Assembly: GCA_949152475.1 (NCBI GenBank)
Contig: OX424562.1
Coordinates: 36,414,657-36,478,656, forward strand
Direction: 5' to 3'
Source of the DNA: Terebella lapidaria
Lineage: Eukaryota > Annelida > Polychaeta > Terebellida > Terebellidae
DNA length: 64,000 bases
Under the pieces are notes generated by a model. The model ran no database searches and was not told where the DNA came from. It saw nothing but the letters and a program-made list of their open reading frames with translations. Below are positions 22,630 through 34,777 of the stretch, piece by piece. Position numbers and translations under genes: made by a program. Each line of letters starts with the position of its first letter. Within the stretch, counting starts at the first letter, position 1.

Positions 22630-23052
22630 GTGACTGGAGACTTGTGCGGTGAAGGCAAAACGTCTCAAGTGAACCCACGAAGAAGGACGCCAACAGTACG
22701 TCCGCAATTCCGATATTACGAGGAGAAAAAACACCAGGTAACCTTGGCAGATTATGAAACTATATTATTGGAGAACATGAAATCTCCCAAGAGTGAACTG
22801 TGTCTCATTGATTACTAACAATGGACGTCATTGAAGGGTCAAAATACTCTGTATATGCCAAGTGGGTGGGGGAGTACAGTTTATTCATTTGAAGCGCAGG
22901 CCCCAGAAGCGGAACCCATTTTCACGTGTGTTGCAGTAAATATTTCAAAAATTGGAGGGGGGGCATTATCAAATGGGTACTTGCTTGTTACAAATGACAT
23001 ACCACCTGAATGGATACTGGGGGACAAAACACCGAAAACAGTGGCGATTTAA
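22630..23052 (+). other. Two adjacent protein-like frames, family unknown
   Basis: 22630-22818 reads VNPRRRTPTVRPQFRYYEEK before a stop. 22831-23052 reads YMPSGWGSTVYSFEAQ, PIFTCVAVNISKIGGGALSN and GYLLVTNDIPPEWILGDK, ending at TAA 23050-23052. The composition (Gly, Trp, Val, alternating hydrophobics) is unlike the surrounding noncoding frames and suggests an extracellular or beta-rich exon. No start, splice context or family was recognised. Confidence 0.3.
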
Positions 23053-23252
23053 CCAAGTATTTCCATAATAAACTATACTCTAAACTTACAGGGTTAGGGA
23101 TTCCCAAAATTGTCTATGTTATAGCCAACATAGAGTGGCTTTAAAATGTGATCAATCATTACTGGGGTTATGGCTACAATGTCTGAGTTTTGTATTAAGG
23201 TAACAGTTCAATTTGATATGTATACATATTTTTTTTAAATACCAGTCCTACC

Positions 23253-23431
23253 ATGGCTGAGAGCAAAATATTACAAACAAAATGGCGCCGACTAACCTGT
23301 TGTAGCCCGGTTGATTGGAGCGCTGATGGTAAAAACTGCCGAAAGATTCTAGCAGAAAAAGCAGTGATAGAGTCTTCATCAAATCAGCCATCAAATGGTA
23401 TATTCTTGCAATGTATCCTTATTATTGTATA
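23253..23431 (+). CDS. Possible first exon or short ORF with a strong start context
   Basis: CTACCATGGCTGAG is a near-ideal animal initiation context. The frame reads MAESKILQTKWRRLTCCSP, VDWSADGKNCRKILAEKAV, then Ser/Asn-rich sequence. It either splices at AATG/GTATAT (23397/23398) or runs to TAA at 23429-23431 (59 aa). No following exon was found and no family recognised. It may be a remnant of a host gene. Confidence 0.3.
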
Positions 23432-26400
23432 ATGTGATTTTCGTATCGTTTACACCGTCTTTTGCTGATATTTTTGCGATGCTAAACGGTATTCGCATTA
23501 TTATTTAGCACACTTCACATGTGAGTTAGCACACTTCAACGTCGATTTTCTACCAAATTTCAGACTTCTATCGCAAAACTAAAAGGCCAGACAGAACACA
23601 ATTTTCAATGGTTTAAGTGGCACGAAAGTGTCAAGTCGTAGGTGCTTGACATGTACCATGCTGTGTTCTAAAATTCTATTTGAACTGTCGTGGTGAACTA
23701 TGAGCCATATTTTTACACTATACCTAGTCGTACTGTATCACATATAATGCTTCTCGAAATTCTCACTGTTTTGTGTGAAAATCATCTCAGATTGTAAGAC
23801 GTTGGTGGTAGTTTGGGCCAAACAACCCCGTTTAAGGCTTATCCTATTTCGAGCCCATAACGATGTAGTTTCATGCGCTGTTGCAATGCATATAGACATA
23901 ATAATACACATGTACTGTACCTCTTACCGGTCAAAAGGCAACTAAACTGGTTTATTTGAACGGCATTACTATCCAACCCAAGAAACGCCACACACATGTA
24001 CATATTGGCATGAAAATGTATCATGGGATATCGGAAACAGAAAAACAACGGCCGGCTGAGCATACCTCCCCGCTAGGTGTCACAGTTCAATGTGTAATAT
24101 GGCTAAACAGCACCAGAGACATCGAAAGTCTCCAGTAGCGTTATGTCTTGGGAAATTATATCCCCCCGCCCCACGGCACCTCTCAGTGATTGATCACAAA
24201 TCAAAAACTTTACTCAGTTGTTGATAACAAATTAAATGTTCTGGTTGAGTATAGATGAGTGAAAACTATAAATGATATTGTATACCACTATACGCAATCA
24301 TATGCATCATTTAGACATGCTGCCAATCATGTATCCAATCAGCTGTTACAAAGTAAATACATTTCTCTTACCTTCAAAAATATAAACTTGCTTGAATAAC
24401 AGACAAATATTTGATCCTGAAGTAACAGAATCATTTAAAAAAAAATTTCGCCAAACGTTGAACAAATACCGTTACACATGTTTTCCCACTTGCAAACTCG
24501 TCGTGTATCTTTATTTCTACCGAGACAGAAATTTATTGTGGACACATGGACTTCTATGACCGTATTACGACACAGATTGGAGGCCGCTGATCGGATACTT
24601 AGCTTCAAATCACAACAAATCCTCACCTGATTGCTCCCATTAATGTTGTGTCCAGATATAAACGCTGTTAGATATAGCCTAAATTCAGATCAAATGTATG
24701 ATGTATGAAGTATCAGAGCAAATGCCATCAACACTTGCCTTGCCATTAACAAATTCAAATACATCATCCATATGACATATTAGTGTAATCCACAGTGCCG
24801 CGTCCACGACGAACAATCGACTGGCATTCGGCTATTTATGTATCATAGGTGCTCCATCTCAGCGCTTAACCTTGCTTAATGTACAGGAAACAAAACAGAA
24901 AATCACATTCCAGTTCAAAATTTTAATGACATATACACAATGTAGAATAATATTTTATACCTTTCGAAAATAAACCACCTGCCTACCTAAAGGTGTGTAG
25001 GACCTTTATTCATATACACAAGATATTTTATACCTTAAAACCCGATGAAAAGGGTAAAGGCCGTGTTACACTGGATTATACCGAATTTGCTCAGATTGAC
25101 CTTAAATGCGCATGGCGACCATTTTGGATTTATACAAAATGGTTGATGAGGTGGCCATTTTGGCGCCCACTAAAAATAAAATTATTATGATAAGGCAACA
25201 TTTAGACCTAATTAACAATTTGAAGCAACGCACCGTATCTTTAATGCCCCGAGGTACCAGACTAGTAATCCAGCAAAAGCGTAACGTCCCGGGACCCTTC
25301 TGAACCTTCTTTGTATTCCTCTAGCAATAATTGCATTTAGCACCCAAGAAATAGAAACAATGGGCATACATACCAAAGGTATTCAGCACATCTATATTAG
25401 CACAAATCAATATACCGTGGAGAATCCTAGGATATTCTGAAAATGTCACTTGATGTTTCCTATTGATTCACCACTGCCAACCTTTATTTCATAACGTCAG
25501 CTGCAGTCGTGGGTCAGGTTATTAATTCACACTCCCGATGCTATCACAATATCAATAACCTTACGGGTCACAGGCTCTATTCACGTACAAACAAGTTCCC
25601 AATGCTATTGCGTGAGACATTCAATATATAACCCACGCTCATATGAGAATCCATAAAGAAACTATTAACACCACCCCTACAATTTATCTCCTCGTGGCTA
25701 TCAACTCTCACGGCGTGGGTATCCATGAAGATTTTCTCAGAAGAGTGCATTTGAAAGGAAGATTAGTCTCTTCTACCAATATCATTAGCATAGGCTGCCC
25801 TGATACATTTTTGTCGATTGCAAAAAGGAGCGCACTTCACTCTGTTAATACTACTCACCCACTGAATGTATACCATATTTAATCCGTCTGGCACATTTTT
25901 AATCTTCATTGAATTTAGAAGAAATAGTAAGCTGCGCTACATGGGCCAAAAATATTATACAATTGAAAAAATCATCAGTCATTTGATATAGTTAGCGAAT
26001 ATTTGTGTGTACATAAAAAAAAACAAATGTGTAGGCTATTCAGGTTGTGTGCTATTCGAATCGATAAGAATTACAGTTGCGAATTATGAAAGGCCTAATG
26101 AGCTGTCCCAAGTTGCCTGTTTATGTAATAAAGCCAGATCATCAAGTGTTCCATGTTGCATCAACGTGTGCAAACGATGGGACCACTACCAAATTCAAGT
26201 GCAAATAAAACGTTGGTTGGGTTTTTTAGGGAAATCTTCGGGTCTGGAATTTTCATTTGTGTTTCAGACAAACGATCTGAAGTTTGTCAAATAAGGTTTT
26301 CATGTCCAATGGACAAATATACAATTTTAAATTCTGATTGTCTAAAAACTGAAGCTATGGGAGAGGGGGCAAATTCTTAGGATTTTTTTATTTGAAGTTT

Positions 26401-26572
26401 CTATAAGTATTCACAGGCTATATATGGACTTAAAACCTATGTAATTATTTCAATATATAATTACAAGATATGTTGATGATGGTTGAATAATTTGTTGATT
26501 TATAACAGACCATGTATGTTTTTGTGAATATCGTAGTGACAATTGCTGAATGAAATTGCAGGTGTACGCACC

Positions 26573-26886
26573 CAAACAGTTGATCACCATTCCCACAAGT
26601 ATACGCGATCAAATCCTCAAAATTGCCACTGAAATGGTGTTGACACACATGATCAACATTTTTGATAACCGCGAATGATAAAACGATCGGTGGCATGTCT
26701 AAAATGCTTCCTTCCATGCGCTATTTCTCAAGACTTTTACTGAAAACCATACATCAGTTCAGTTTGTCAACTTGGTTTGGCCTTGAAACGGCGATCAATG
26801 TTACTGTGGATGTTCACATAGCTAAAGAAGACTTCAAAATACACAAACCTGCCATTAGTGAACAGTATTTGAACGATATTCAGTAA
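26573..26886 (+). other. Protein-like segments in copy A, shared with copy B
   Basis: After TGAAATTGCAG (26562-26572) the frame reads VYAPKQLITIPTSIRDQILK, then IATEMVLTHMINIFDNRE and stop. An overlapping second frame (26692-26886) reads MSKMLPSMRYFSRLLLKT and ends at TAA. Copy B keeps the second frame with the same stop (50986-51159, MSKMLPFMRYFSRLLLIT) but has lost the middle of the first. Family unknown; a decaying exon is as likely as chance. Confidence 0.25.
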
Positions 26887-27983
26887 TTTTTTTGTACGCA
26901 AGTCTGTGCGATCCTCGGCGAGCAGCATATCGTTTTACATTCTGGCATTATCCGCAGTGTAATATTGGAATCTTGATTGCAATATATTACCAGTATTTTC
27001 TGAACAACAGGGGAGTCTGTATATTGAATTCTGATTTCACACATTTTTGCCTAGGAATTTCCACGTTTGGAAAATTGTAGGTATGGCACGTTCTGTGGTA
27101 CCCTTCTTCAAACACTATATCCTCAAAACAACAAAGGGTGAATGGGTAGATATATAGAGCATTTATCAGATGGGAGTATTCCTATCCACGTGATCTCTCG
27201 AATATCAAACAGCTCGGGAAGTTTCTCATGATGGAGCACTAATGAATGGGCTGAAACAAATCACTAAAGATGTTATCTACAGCTAAATGATTACCGCCTG
27301 CTCCCACGTGTGCATATATGATTTAGATTTCGGGCGTCGGTGATGCTGGAGATTACAGTTCAAGGTCCTCCAGTATGATATATGAGGCTTGATCCCAACG
27401 CACTGTAACGTGACTGGAAATAAGAACCATATTTGAAACATAGGGTCTGTGTCTCTTGTTTACTGCATTTCCTAATTGTTGATGGATAACGGTAGCTGGA
27501 AAAACAATTCTGTTATACAAGAATTCTATATATTACATTTCTGCTCCCACACTGTATTTGAAAACGAACATTGAACAATATTTAATGGGTGTGTGGCAAG
27601 CATTTCCATAACAAAAAATAAACGTATATTAGATTGTGCACAACACATATGTTATTTGGCGAGCAATATGTCACTAACTGCCAGGAAGAACATGTTTCTC
27701 ATTTTTGGAGAGTGAAAAATAACAAAATATATATCAACCTATGACATACATGAAATGTGTTGCAGCTGAACCAGAAGGTACCTTCAGATTCACTTACTTA
27801 TATAACCTACATAATTATATGATGGAACATTCACAGGAGTACAACTGACAGAAATGTGTTGACACAATCACTGTTAATAAAATGTTGGTCGGGACCACTC
27901 AAGAACAAAGTAATGACCACCAAGGGTTAGGATGTAGCCTAGTGCTCTGTTTCCATGATACTAGCATTGAGTAGCATAGATCA

Positions 27984-28492
27984 TGTAAAGTTCGGCGACC
28001 CCACGATAAAGAGGTATACCCCATTACAAGAGTGTCAGTGAATGTCTTATAAACCAGTCCGCACGTTCGCACCATAACTGTGGTATCACTACTGATGTAG
28101 CCACCACGTCATAACGCTACAGTGCTTTCCCCTTTCAGAGAGACCTCGTCCTCGAGGTCAGCTGTATCCCACTGTTGAGCCACATCACCCTGGTCAAGTT
28201 AATTATCCATATGGGTGCCCCAGACAAATGCTATACATGTCTGCGATCAGGGACCAGGAATCCGATATTTACATGTGATATGAGTCAACAGTGGGAGGCG
28301 ACCCAGGACCGATGCCGAGACAAACAACTTTCGTTAGAAAGGACAGGCACCAATGTAAAGTTTGGCGACCCCACGATAAAGAGGTGTACCTCATTGTTGG
28401 AGTGTCAGCGAAGTGTCTTATAAACCTGTCTGCACGTTAGCACCATAACTGTGGTGTCACTTATAATGTAGCCACCACGTCATAACGCTACA
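27984..28492 (-). mobile_element. TRIM (miniature LTR element), 509 bp, related to the gypsy element
   Basis: Direct terminal repeats at 27984-28121 and 28354-28492 (138 and 139 bp, about 90 percent alike) start TGTAAAGTT and end CGCTACA. Copy B lacks the whole unit (near 55185), confirming insertion; flanks ATCA and ATGA fit a 4-bp duplication with one change. Read on the minus strand, the end of the first repeat AACTTTACA is followed by TTGGTGCCTGTCC, a primer-site-like sequence, and the second repeat is preceded by GAAAGGGGAAAGCAC, a polypurine tract. The AACTTTACA/TTGGTGCC junction is identical to that of the gypsy element at 31339-43011. There is no coding capacity. Confidence 0.8.
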
Positions 28493-28887
28493 ATGATTTT
28501 GCTGACCCAGAAGTCTCCACCTGTAGGATGACATTGCTAATTCACAGGCACAAAACTTCCGTAGCTACCCCGAGTATGACATGTTGCTAGCCATGAGGTG
28601 ATACATCGTGTGGGTGAAAGTGATAAGTGTTCAAAGAGTCTGCGGGTGGCTGAGATTCATAAAGTCAGAATCCATCAAAATATTGACTTTGATCCGAAAA
28701 TTCGGTGATCTGCCCGATTGTTGACATGTTTTAATTATCAAAATGTGAGTCACTGGCGTAGAACATTCATGAGTTTTGAGAGAATGAGTTTGAGGTGAAA
28801 TAAGGGAGTTTTGATAAGACGTCTATTTCTATAAGAGAGATGCATTCAGTTAGATATGTACTTTTTTCGCTTAAAACGCTCATAGTC

Positions 28888-31338
28888 GGTTGGGTTATGT
28901 AATGATTTTCAAACCAATGGGAAATTTCTGATACAATCTTTGAAAAATTCAGGGAATATAGCCAAAACATACTCTGACTCGAAATCACTTGATACCAATT
29001 TTTTCAATGCCCGGTATGACCGCCATCTTGATTTTCAAAATGGCCGCCATCCTGCACTCATTTCACCATGTTTTTAGTTTAGGGGCGTTATTAGTCCAGT
29101 TGCCAAACCATAATACACACAATTTTTTGGTTTTGTAAGGCACTCAAATGTCAAATCCATCGATTTCCACCCATACAGATTCGAGAAACTTTTCTAATTT
29201 GCATAAATCCAAGATGGCCGCCACTAATTTCAAGCAAAACAAGACATGACTATAACTTTTGATAAAATCAAGCTAGAATATTGATTTTGATGTCTACCCA
29301 TAGGTTTTCATATATTGCGGATACAATGAGCATATTTAGAAATAGCCAAGATATATCTGAACAGAGATAATCCAGGTGTCCACCATGTATTCTGAGCGAA
29401 ACTGATAATTAGGCATCCGATGGGAAGCCTTATGTTTTGGGGTTTTTTCCCCGCCGTTTGGTTTCCTGATCATAAACTATTGAACGCCTTATTTATCTTT
29501 CAGAAACTTTCACAGCTCATCTGAAATGCTTTGCTTCAGCCCCCTATTGTGTTTCGTCAAGATCTGAAATCCAAAATTTTTTGGAAAAAAATTGGGCGAT
29601 TCCTGTCAATGTCATAATTTGTTTCAGGCAATTTCCAGGAGTTTTTTTTGGGGGGAGTAATTTTTTTTGTACTTAGAATTACTCTCTCACTTGCACCCAT
29701 GCAGATGCTGGCTATAGTACTGTGGAGCCTGGTCAATCATGGAGTCACTGGTGCTGGGACCTACTGTAACTAAGCTTGGTTATATTCTTTGACTGACAGT
29801 TCCAGTGCCTGGGATCACTGTCAGGTGCGCTAATCTAATAGTAACAGTGACTTGTATGGGAATCACCCCCTCACCCCCCCCCCCCCCCCTTTCCCCCACC
29901 CCAGTTTACTATACACTAAGTATGCACATGTCAAGCCTCCTCCTCCTTTCTTTTCTAAAAAAAACAATGTAATGAGTAGTCATATAATAGGCTGGAGATA
30001 ATAGCTGGTTTGCCAGTCAATTGTATTTAGCTTAAACAGCACTGTTGATATCAAGTTGGAACTACATGTATTGTTTTGTTTCTTAGCTATATTTCGCATG
30101 CAGTGACCAAATTATCATTGCTTTACTTAGCCAGAACAAATTCCTTCTTGCTTGTGTTATGAATGTAGAAATTGTGAATAAATTGAGGAATTTTGGGTAT
30201 TCCTCGAATTTTTCAGGGAAAATAGCAATAATACACTTGAACCTAGAACCACTTAATAGCAACTTCATTCTTTTGCGGTATAGCTGCCATCTTGGTTTTC
30301 AAAACGGTCACTATTTTGCCTTCATTCCACTGTATTTTCATTTTCTTTCTTTGTTTGGGGGGGAAGACCTATTATGAATAATCAAAAAGGTCAGTTAGCA
30401 AAGAATTTGCATAGATGTCATATTTTATGGTGTCCATTCGACTTTATTGATATCAGAAGAATATAATTTTTCATATCAAATGTAGTGAAATAGTGATCAG
30501 TGTCATAGAATTTACCTTACCGAATCAAAAGAAGATTGTTCTCGAACAGTGAATCAAGCATATATTGACCTTTTTTCAGGTAATCCATATCAATACAACG
30601 CATTTGGGCCATATTTCAACAATTAATGAACCACTATAGTCAAACCTAAATTTGTGAATCACTCAAGTTACGTGTGGTGAACACCATTTCTTCGCCCCAA
30701 ATTATCGTCTAATTTTAAGCATTGAGGTTAATCTTTGATATTTCTTGGAGGAGTCTACCCTCATCAAATATCCACCCAAGCTGCGGTGAATCTGGAACTT
30801 CTGAATGAGCGTCAAAGTCTTGTTCCCACAGAGCAGCTTGATATGTGCCAATCTGATGTGCTTTATCCAAGTATATCGAGTTGGAAGGACCATTTTTATA
30901 CCTCTTTCTATCCATTGTTGCTTGAAAATCAGCCATTGTAAGTCTTGTAGATTCTTTATGTTTGTGCTCTTTTATAAAAGAGGCTGAACTGGTATCTCAG
31001 ATATCATTCAGAAGTTTTCATAGGTTGGTTCCGTTCCTAGGCCAAGAGCAGAGATACATTAGCAGCAAAAGTGGCTGAAGCTTCGCTCAAGATTGAATCC
31101 AAACATGCTTTTCTACTAGCCTCGGATATTGATTGAGAGCTCATTGATGCCAATCACAGTTCGTTGAAGAGAGAATATGTGGGGAAGCTTATTTCTAGGA
31201 CAAGATGACAAGGCAAATATCAGGGCAAGTCAGAAATGCACGTTTTGAAGCATTCCTGAGAGAATATTCAGCCATCTTTGCAGCTTCGCTTCTCTAGGGA
31301 TAGGAACGTAAATATCCAAGGAAACTGTTGAATGTAAG
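28888..31338 (+). repeat. Left arm of the long inverted repeat
   Basis: Contains GGCCGCCAT-rich motifs near 29020-29055 and 29215, a C-run near 29875-29888, and a block near 30700-30900 that matches 43380-43560 inverted (GAATCTGGAACTTCTG). It is longer than the right arm because about 0.7 kb (29405-30130) has no counterpart there. No gene is seen. Confidence 0.75.
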
Positions 31339-32074
31339 TGTAAAGTTATTGACTACCGTCCGCTCTTCGGGATCCTCGAGGATAGTCCTCTCTCATCCGA
31401 GTCCTTGCGGACGCGCATCCGCTATTCCGGATCCTTGCGGCAGGGCCGCTCACCGGAGGTCGCGGCGGACACGGTAACTACTTCAGCATTAACGGTAACC
31501 AGGTAACAGCCCACCCGACACTCCCAGGCCTACGGACACCGTTCAGAAACTAGTTCATCCCTACGGTGTTAACTGGCGGGGCCTGGCGAGCCGCGGTCTG
31601 CCTCGGGGACGGAACCCCGTACAGTCTGACATGCTGGCCAGAGCCTCTGTCACACGTCCCGGGAAGGGAGAGAGCTGGCGATCCACAGGGCCGAAGGCCC
31701 CCGAGTCAGCAACTTGTCTCTCCCAGCCCGGGCCTCCCCATGGAAATCGTCCCCAGGGCTCTAGGAGCCCACTACTCACAAACAGGGAACACAAAGCTCA
31801 TGGCGAGCCTTGCGTGCGTCCTGTCTCTCGATCTTGGACAATCTCCTCGATCGAGTCGCTTCCAGTGTATATATAATACACCAGAAACTGTAGGGCGCAC
31901 GCGAGGTTTAATCGATCCATTGTTATAGTTTACTGGAGCGTAAATTACAATACGTCGCCGTGGCAAGGCACGCTCGAACGGAGCATGTCAAAACAAGGCC
32001 AAGTACGAAAAGGCCACATAAATGGCATTTATGTTTACAATCACCTGCCGCGTGCTTAGGGCAAAATCGCCACA
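31339..32074 (-). repeat. 3' LTR of the gypsy element
   Basis: Same 736 bp as the 5' LTR with two visible substitutions. On the minus strand it is preceded, 3 bases away, by the polypurine tract AAGAAGGGGG (32078-32087), the expected plus-strand primer. Confidence 0.95.
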
Positions 32075-32596
32075 TTACCCCCTTCTTACAATGTTGGTCC
32101 CCAACATGTTCCGCCCGCGCCCAAAATGCTCGAAACCCGACGAAGGCTTCGCATGGCGGGGGCCGGAAGAAGGCAAGATGGCAACGCCCGGAAGTCACGG
32201 CGCAAACACTAGGACTTTAAGAGTCCCTTTTGGAAGAATGGGGAACTACCCCCGGACTTACGGAGTAAACTGTAACGCGCTTTGCAATTTTGAATAAATC
32301 CTAATAAACAAGCTAAAATTTTGACCGAGGTGGTCCAAAACCGTGTGATGACCTTGGAAGGTCATCCGTTATAAAAGGACGGTGTGTCGAGTCTTTGGAA
32401 TATCTTTAAGGTTAGACTTTAAATTTAGAAATTTTGTAAAACGACACATCGAGTGATCAAAAGTGATAGTACCTCTAAAAATGTTGCCGACCGCCCTGCC
32501 GGCCGGCTCCTCAGATCCGCAGGACGGGTCTGAGGCAGGGCGGAGCCGCGGAAGCGACTCCGGCACGCCGCCGCACAAGTGCAGCGACGAGGCACC

Positions 32597-34777
32597 CTAG
32601 CCTTCCTCCATCGTCATGGGCTCCTCATCCGTGCCGCCTGTCTTGGGGTCTGGCGGCGGTGACGAGTCCCTACGCCGCGGAAGCAGCGGAGCCGGCAGAG
32701 TGAAAGCCGGCTGCACGGGCGGATGAGGCAGGCCCGGTGGAGCTTGCAGGGGCTTTTGCGGGGAGCCCTGCAATCCGGGTCCTGACGGAGCCATCACGAC
32801 GGAGGCCGGTAGAGAGGTCGCGCCGAGATCTGCAATGGCGCGGAACATCTCCACCGTATCGCGGGTGCGCTGTGGACCTGCCGTCCGTTCTCCCCACACC
32901 TGGACTAGGTATGGGTAGATGGCCAGCTCCAAAGCGGCATCCGCGCGCCGGAGAGCCGCCTGGTTCAGGGCGGACGACTCGGGGTCATCGACGCCCTGGA
33001 GTAGGCGAGTCCGAGCGGCCTCGGCTTCGTCAAGACGACGCCGTAGCTGCTCATTCTCAGCCTCCAGGTGCTCCATCCGTGCGGCTACCTCTGGGGCGGG
33101 GGCGGACGCCCCGGACTGCTCGGCAAGAGCGGCGGTCCGATCCTGGTCGAACGCGCGCCGCTCAATGACGGCCGACAAAGTCCGGTAGCTCTCTAGGCTC
33201 CGCCGGGTGCCTTCCATGAGGCCCTGGTCGTATGCGAGATCGCATGCGACACGGGAGGCCTCGGCGCGGCACCGGCTGAACCGATCCAGAGAGCTGTCCA
33301 TCTCCGCCACAAGGTACTCCGCCGCTCGGGTGAGTCGACCACGCTGGGGGTGATCCCAGGGGTGCTCCTCCCGAGCGCGGACCAACGCGGCTACACCTGC
33401 GGACCCCAAGTCACGAATGGCTCGGGGCACCGGCAGGTTCACCAACGCCGGGTCACCGGGGATCCGGTCCATACCATCGCGACGATGGCCGACCGCCTGG
33501 CCTACAGACTCGCGAAAAGTCTCGTAGACGCTGGCGGTCGTGGGACCGAGCCTCCGGCGTACGTCCGCCGTGGCGTCGAGGGGGTCCAAGTCCAGGGAGG
33601 CGGTGCTTTGCCATCCCGCGGACGTCCCCTCAACTACCAACGAGGACGCGGACGTATACCTCGAGAGAGGTACCGCACGTCCGCTACTGCTCGCAACCGA
33701 GGGAGTCACGCGTGGGGTCCTTGGCGGGACCACCGACGCGGTACTTGAGGAGGCGGAGGTGTCTGCCACCACCCGTCCCTCAGACGGACCCGCGGGTACC
33801 GTCACCTCGAGCAAGCCCGGGTAATCCTCCTGAGTCAGCGCACCCGGAGACTGCAGGGGCGTCGTCCCGGCCGGAGCCTTTCCGGCGGACGAGCTCTTCC
33901 CCTGAGTCTTCGGCTGGGGGCGCGGCTTAGGAGAAGCCACTCGTGTCTTGGCCGCGATCTGCTGCATCTCCGACACGACCATGGTCACCCGGTGCCGTTC
34001 TTCACCTGCCTGGGTCGCCGGCGGTTGACGGACAGCCTCTGCTGCTGTCCGGGCGGCTTCCGCCGCCTGGTACTCCGCCGGGGTCTGGCCCATTGACGCC
34101 GTCAGGCGAGCGGTGTAGCTCGAGCCCGCGGACACAACGCCAGACTCCTTCCAGGCATCGTCCATGACGCGCTGTGCAAAGCGCCATGGACCCCAGTGAA
34201 AGAATCGGTGCTTCACCATTCCTGACGTAGTCATGAACGATGCCACCCTCGGTGGAATGTATCCAAAATTGAATACAGGCCCCACTTCATCACCAACGGT
34301 GTGAAGTCCCTCACCGCGGTGTGCACCCGAGCGGTGATTATTAAGGGCCTCCAAACTGGCGAAAAATCGTTGCTGAGGTCTACTGGAGTAGCACCTCTTG
34401 CAAACGAACAATTTCATCCAGGGGTAGTGGTACCCCGCAACATGTCGACTCAATTGGTCGTAGGAAGGATACCTACGATCCCGGTTGAGCGCAAGGTGCG
34501 GGTCCTCATACCCGTCCAGGGATTCCGGACAGAGTTGGCATATTACACCCTCCTCTGTCTCGGGCGGCAACCCGACACGCTCCTCGTCCGTGAGTGGACG
34601 AGGCCGTGTGAAAGGCGTGTCGGCCGCCGCGCCGGCCGCCGCTGTGCGGCGCCCTTGCGGATCCCTGCCATACCGCGGGAGGAACATGTGTCCCTGACGG
34701 ACTCCAGAAGGTGATGGACCGTAGTATGATAGACGGGTACCGCAGACGCATCCGCATGGGCGGAAGGTTATTCCCAC
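32597..34777 (-). CDS. ORF3 downstream of pol, 726 aa, C2H2-like fingers and coiled coil, function unknown
   Basis: Follows the pol stop with about a 10-bp overlap, in the -1 frame relative to pol. The first possible start is GTG at 34777, so frameshifting, reinitiation or splicing would be needed. The N-terminal region has two Cys-x2-Cys ... His-x4-His units: CQLC with HVAGYH (residues about 81-118) and CKRC with HRSGAH (about 127-154), like C2H2 zinc fingers. Next is a Ser/Thr/Pro/Ala-rich middle. Near residues 560-595 is a coiled coil (MEHLEAENEQLRRRLDEAEA), then a Pro-rich acidic tail. No signal peptide or membrane segment, so it is not a typical Env despite its position. An unbroken 726-codon frame argues that it is functional for the element. 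Confidence 0.8.
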   Translation of the reverse strand: MGITFRPCGCVCGTRLSYYGPSPSGVRQGHMFLPRYGRDPQGRRTAAAGAAADTPFTRPRPLTDEERVGLPPETEEGVICQLCPESLDGYEDPHLALNRDRRYPSYDQLSRHVAGYHYPWMKLFVCKRCYSSRPQQRFFASLEALNNHRSGAHRGEGLHTVGDEVGPVFNFGYIPPRVASFMTTSGMVKHRFFHWGPWRFAQRVMDDAWKESGVVSAGSSYTARLTASMGQTPAEYQAAEAARTAAEAVRQPPATQAGEERHRVTMVVSEMQQIAAKTRVASPKPRPQPKTQGKSSSAGKAPAGTTPLQSPGALTQEDYPGLLEVTVPAGPSEGRVVADTSASSSTASVVPPRTPRVTPSVASSSGRAVPLSRYTSASSLVVEGTSAGWQSTASLDLDPLDATADVRRRLGPTTASVYETFRESVGQAVGHRRDGMDRIPGDPALVNLPVPRAIRDLGSAGVAALVRAREEHPWDHPQRGRLTRAAEYLVAEMDSSLDRFSRCRAEASRVACDLAYDQGLMEGTRRSLESYRTLSAVIERRAFDQDRTAALAEQSGASAPAPEVAARMEHLEAENEQLRRRLDEAEAARTRLLQGVDDPESSALNQAALRRADAALELAIYPYLVQVWGERTAGPQRTRDTVEMFRAIADLGATSLPASVVMAPSGPGLQGSPQKPLQAPPGLPHPPVQPAFTLPAPLLPRRRDSSPPPDPKTGGTDEEPMTMEEG

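Noticed and set aside
28175..28423. Plus-strand frame with DKCYTCLRSG as a Cys-rich gene
   Set aside because: It spans the TRIM interior and one of its LTRs, on the strand opposite to the element's polarity; no family resemblance.
31566..31928. Open frames inside the gypsy LTR (and the same frames at 42503-42865)
   Set aside because: They occur identically in both LTRs, on both strands, in GC-rich sequence. LTRs are untranslated regulatory sequence and nothing domain-like is encoded.
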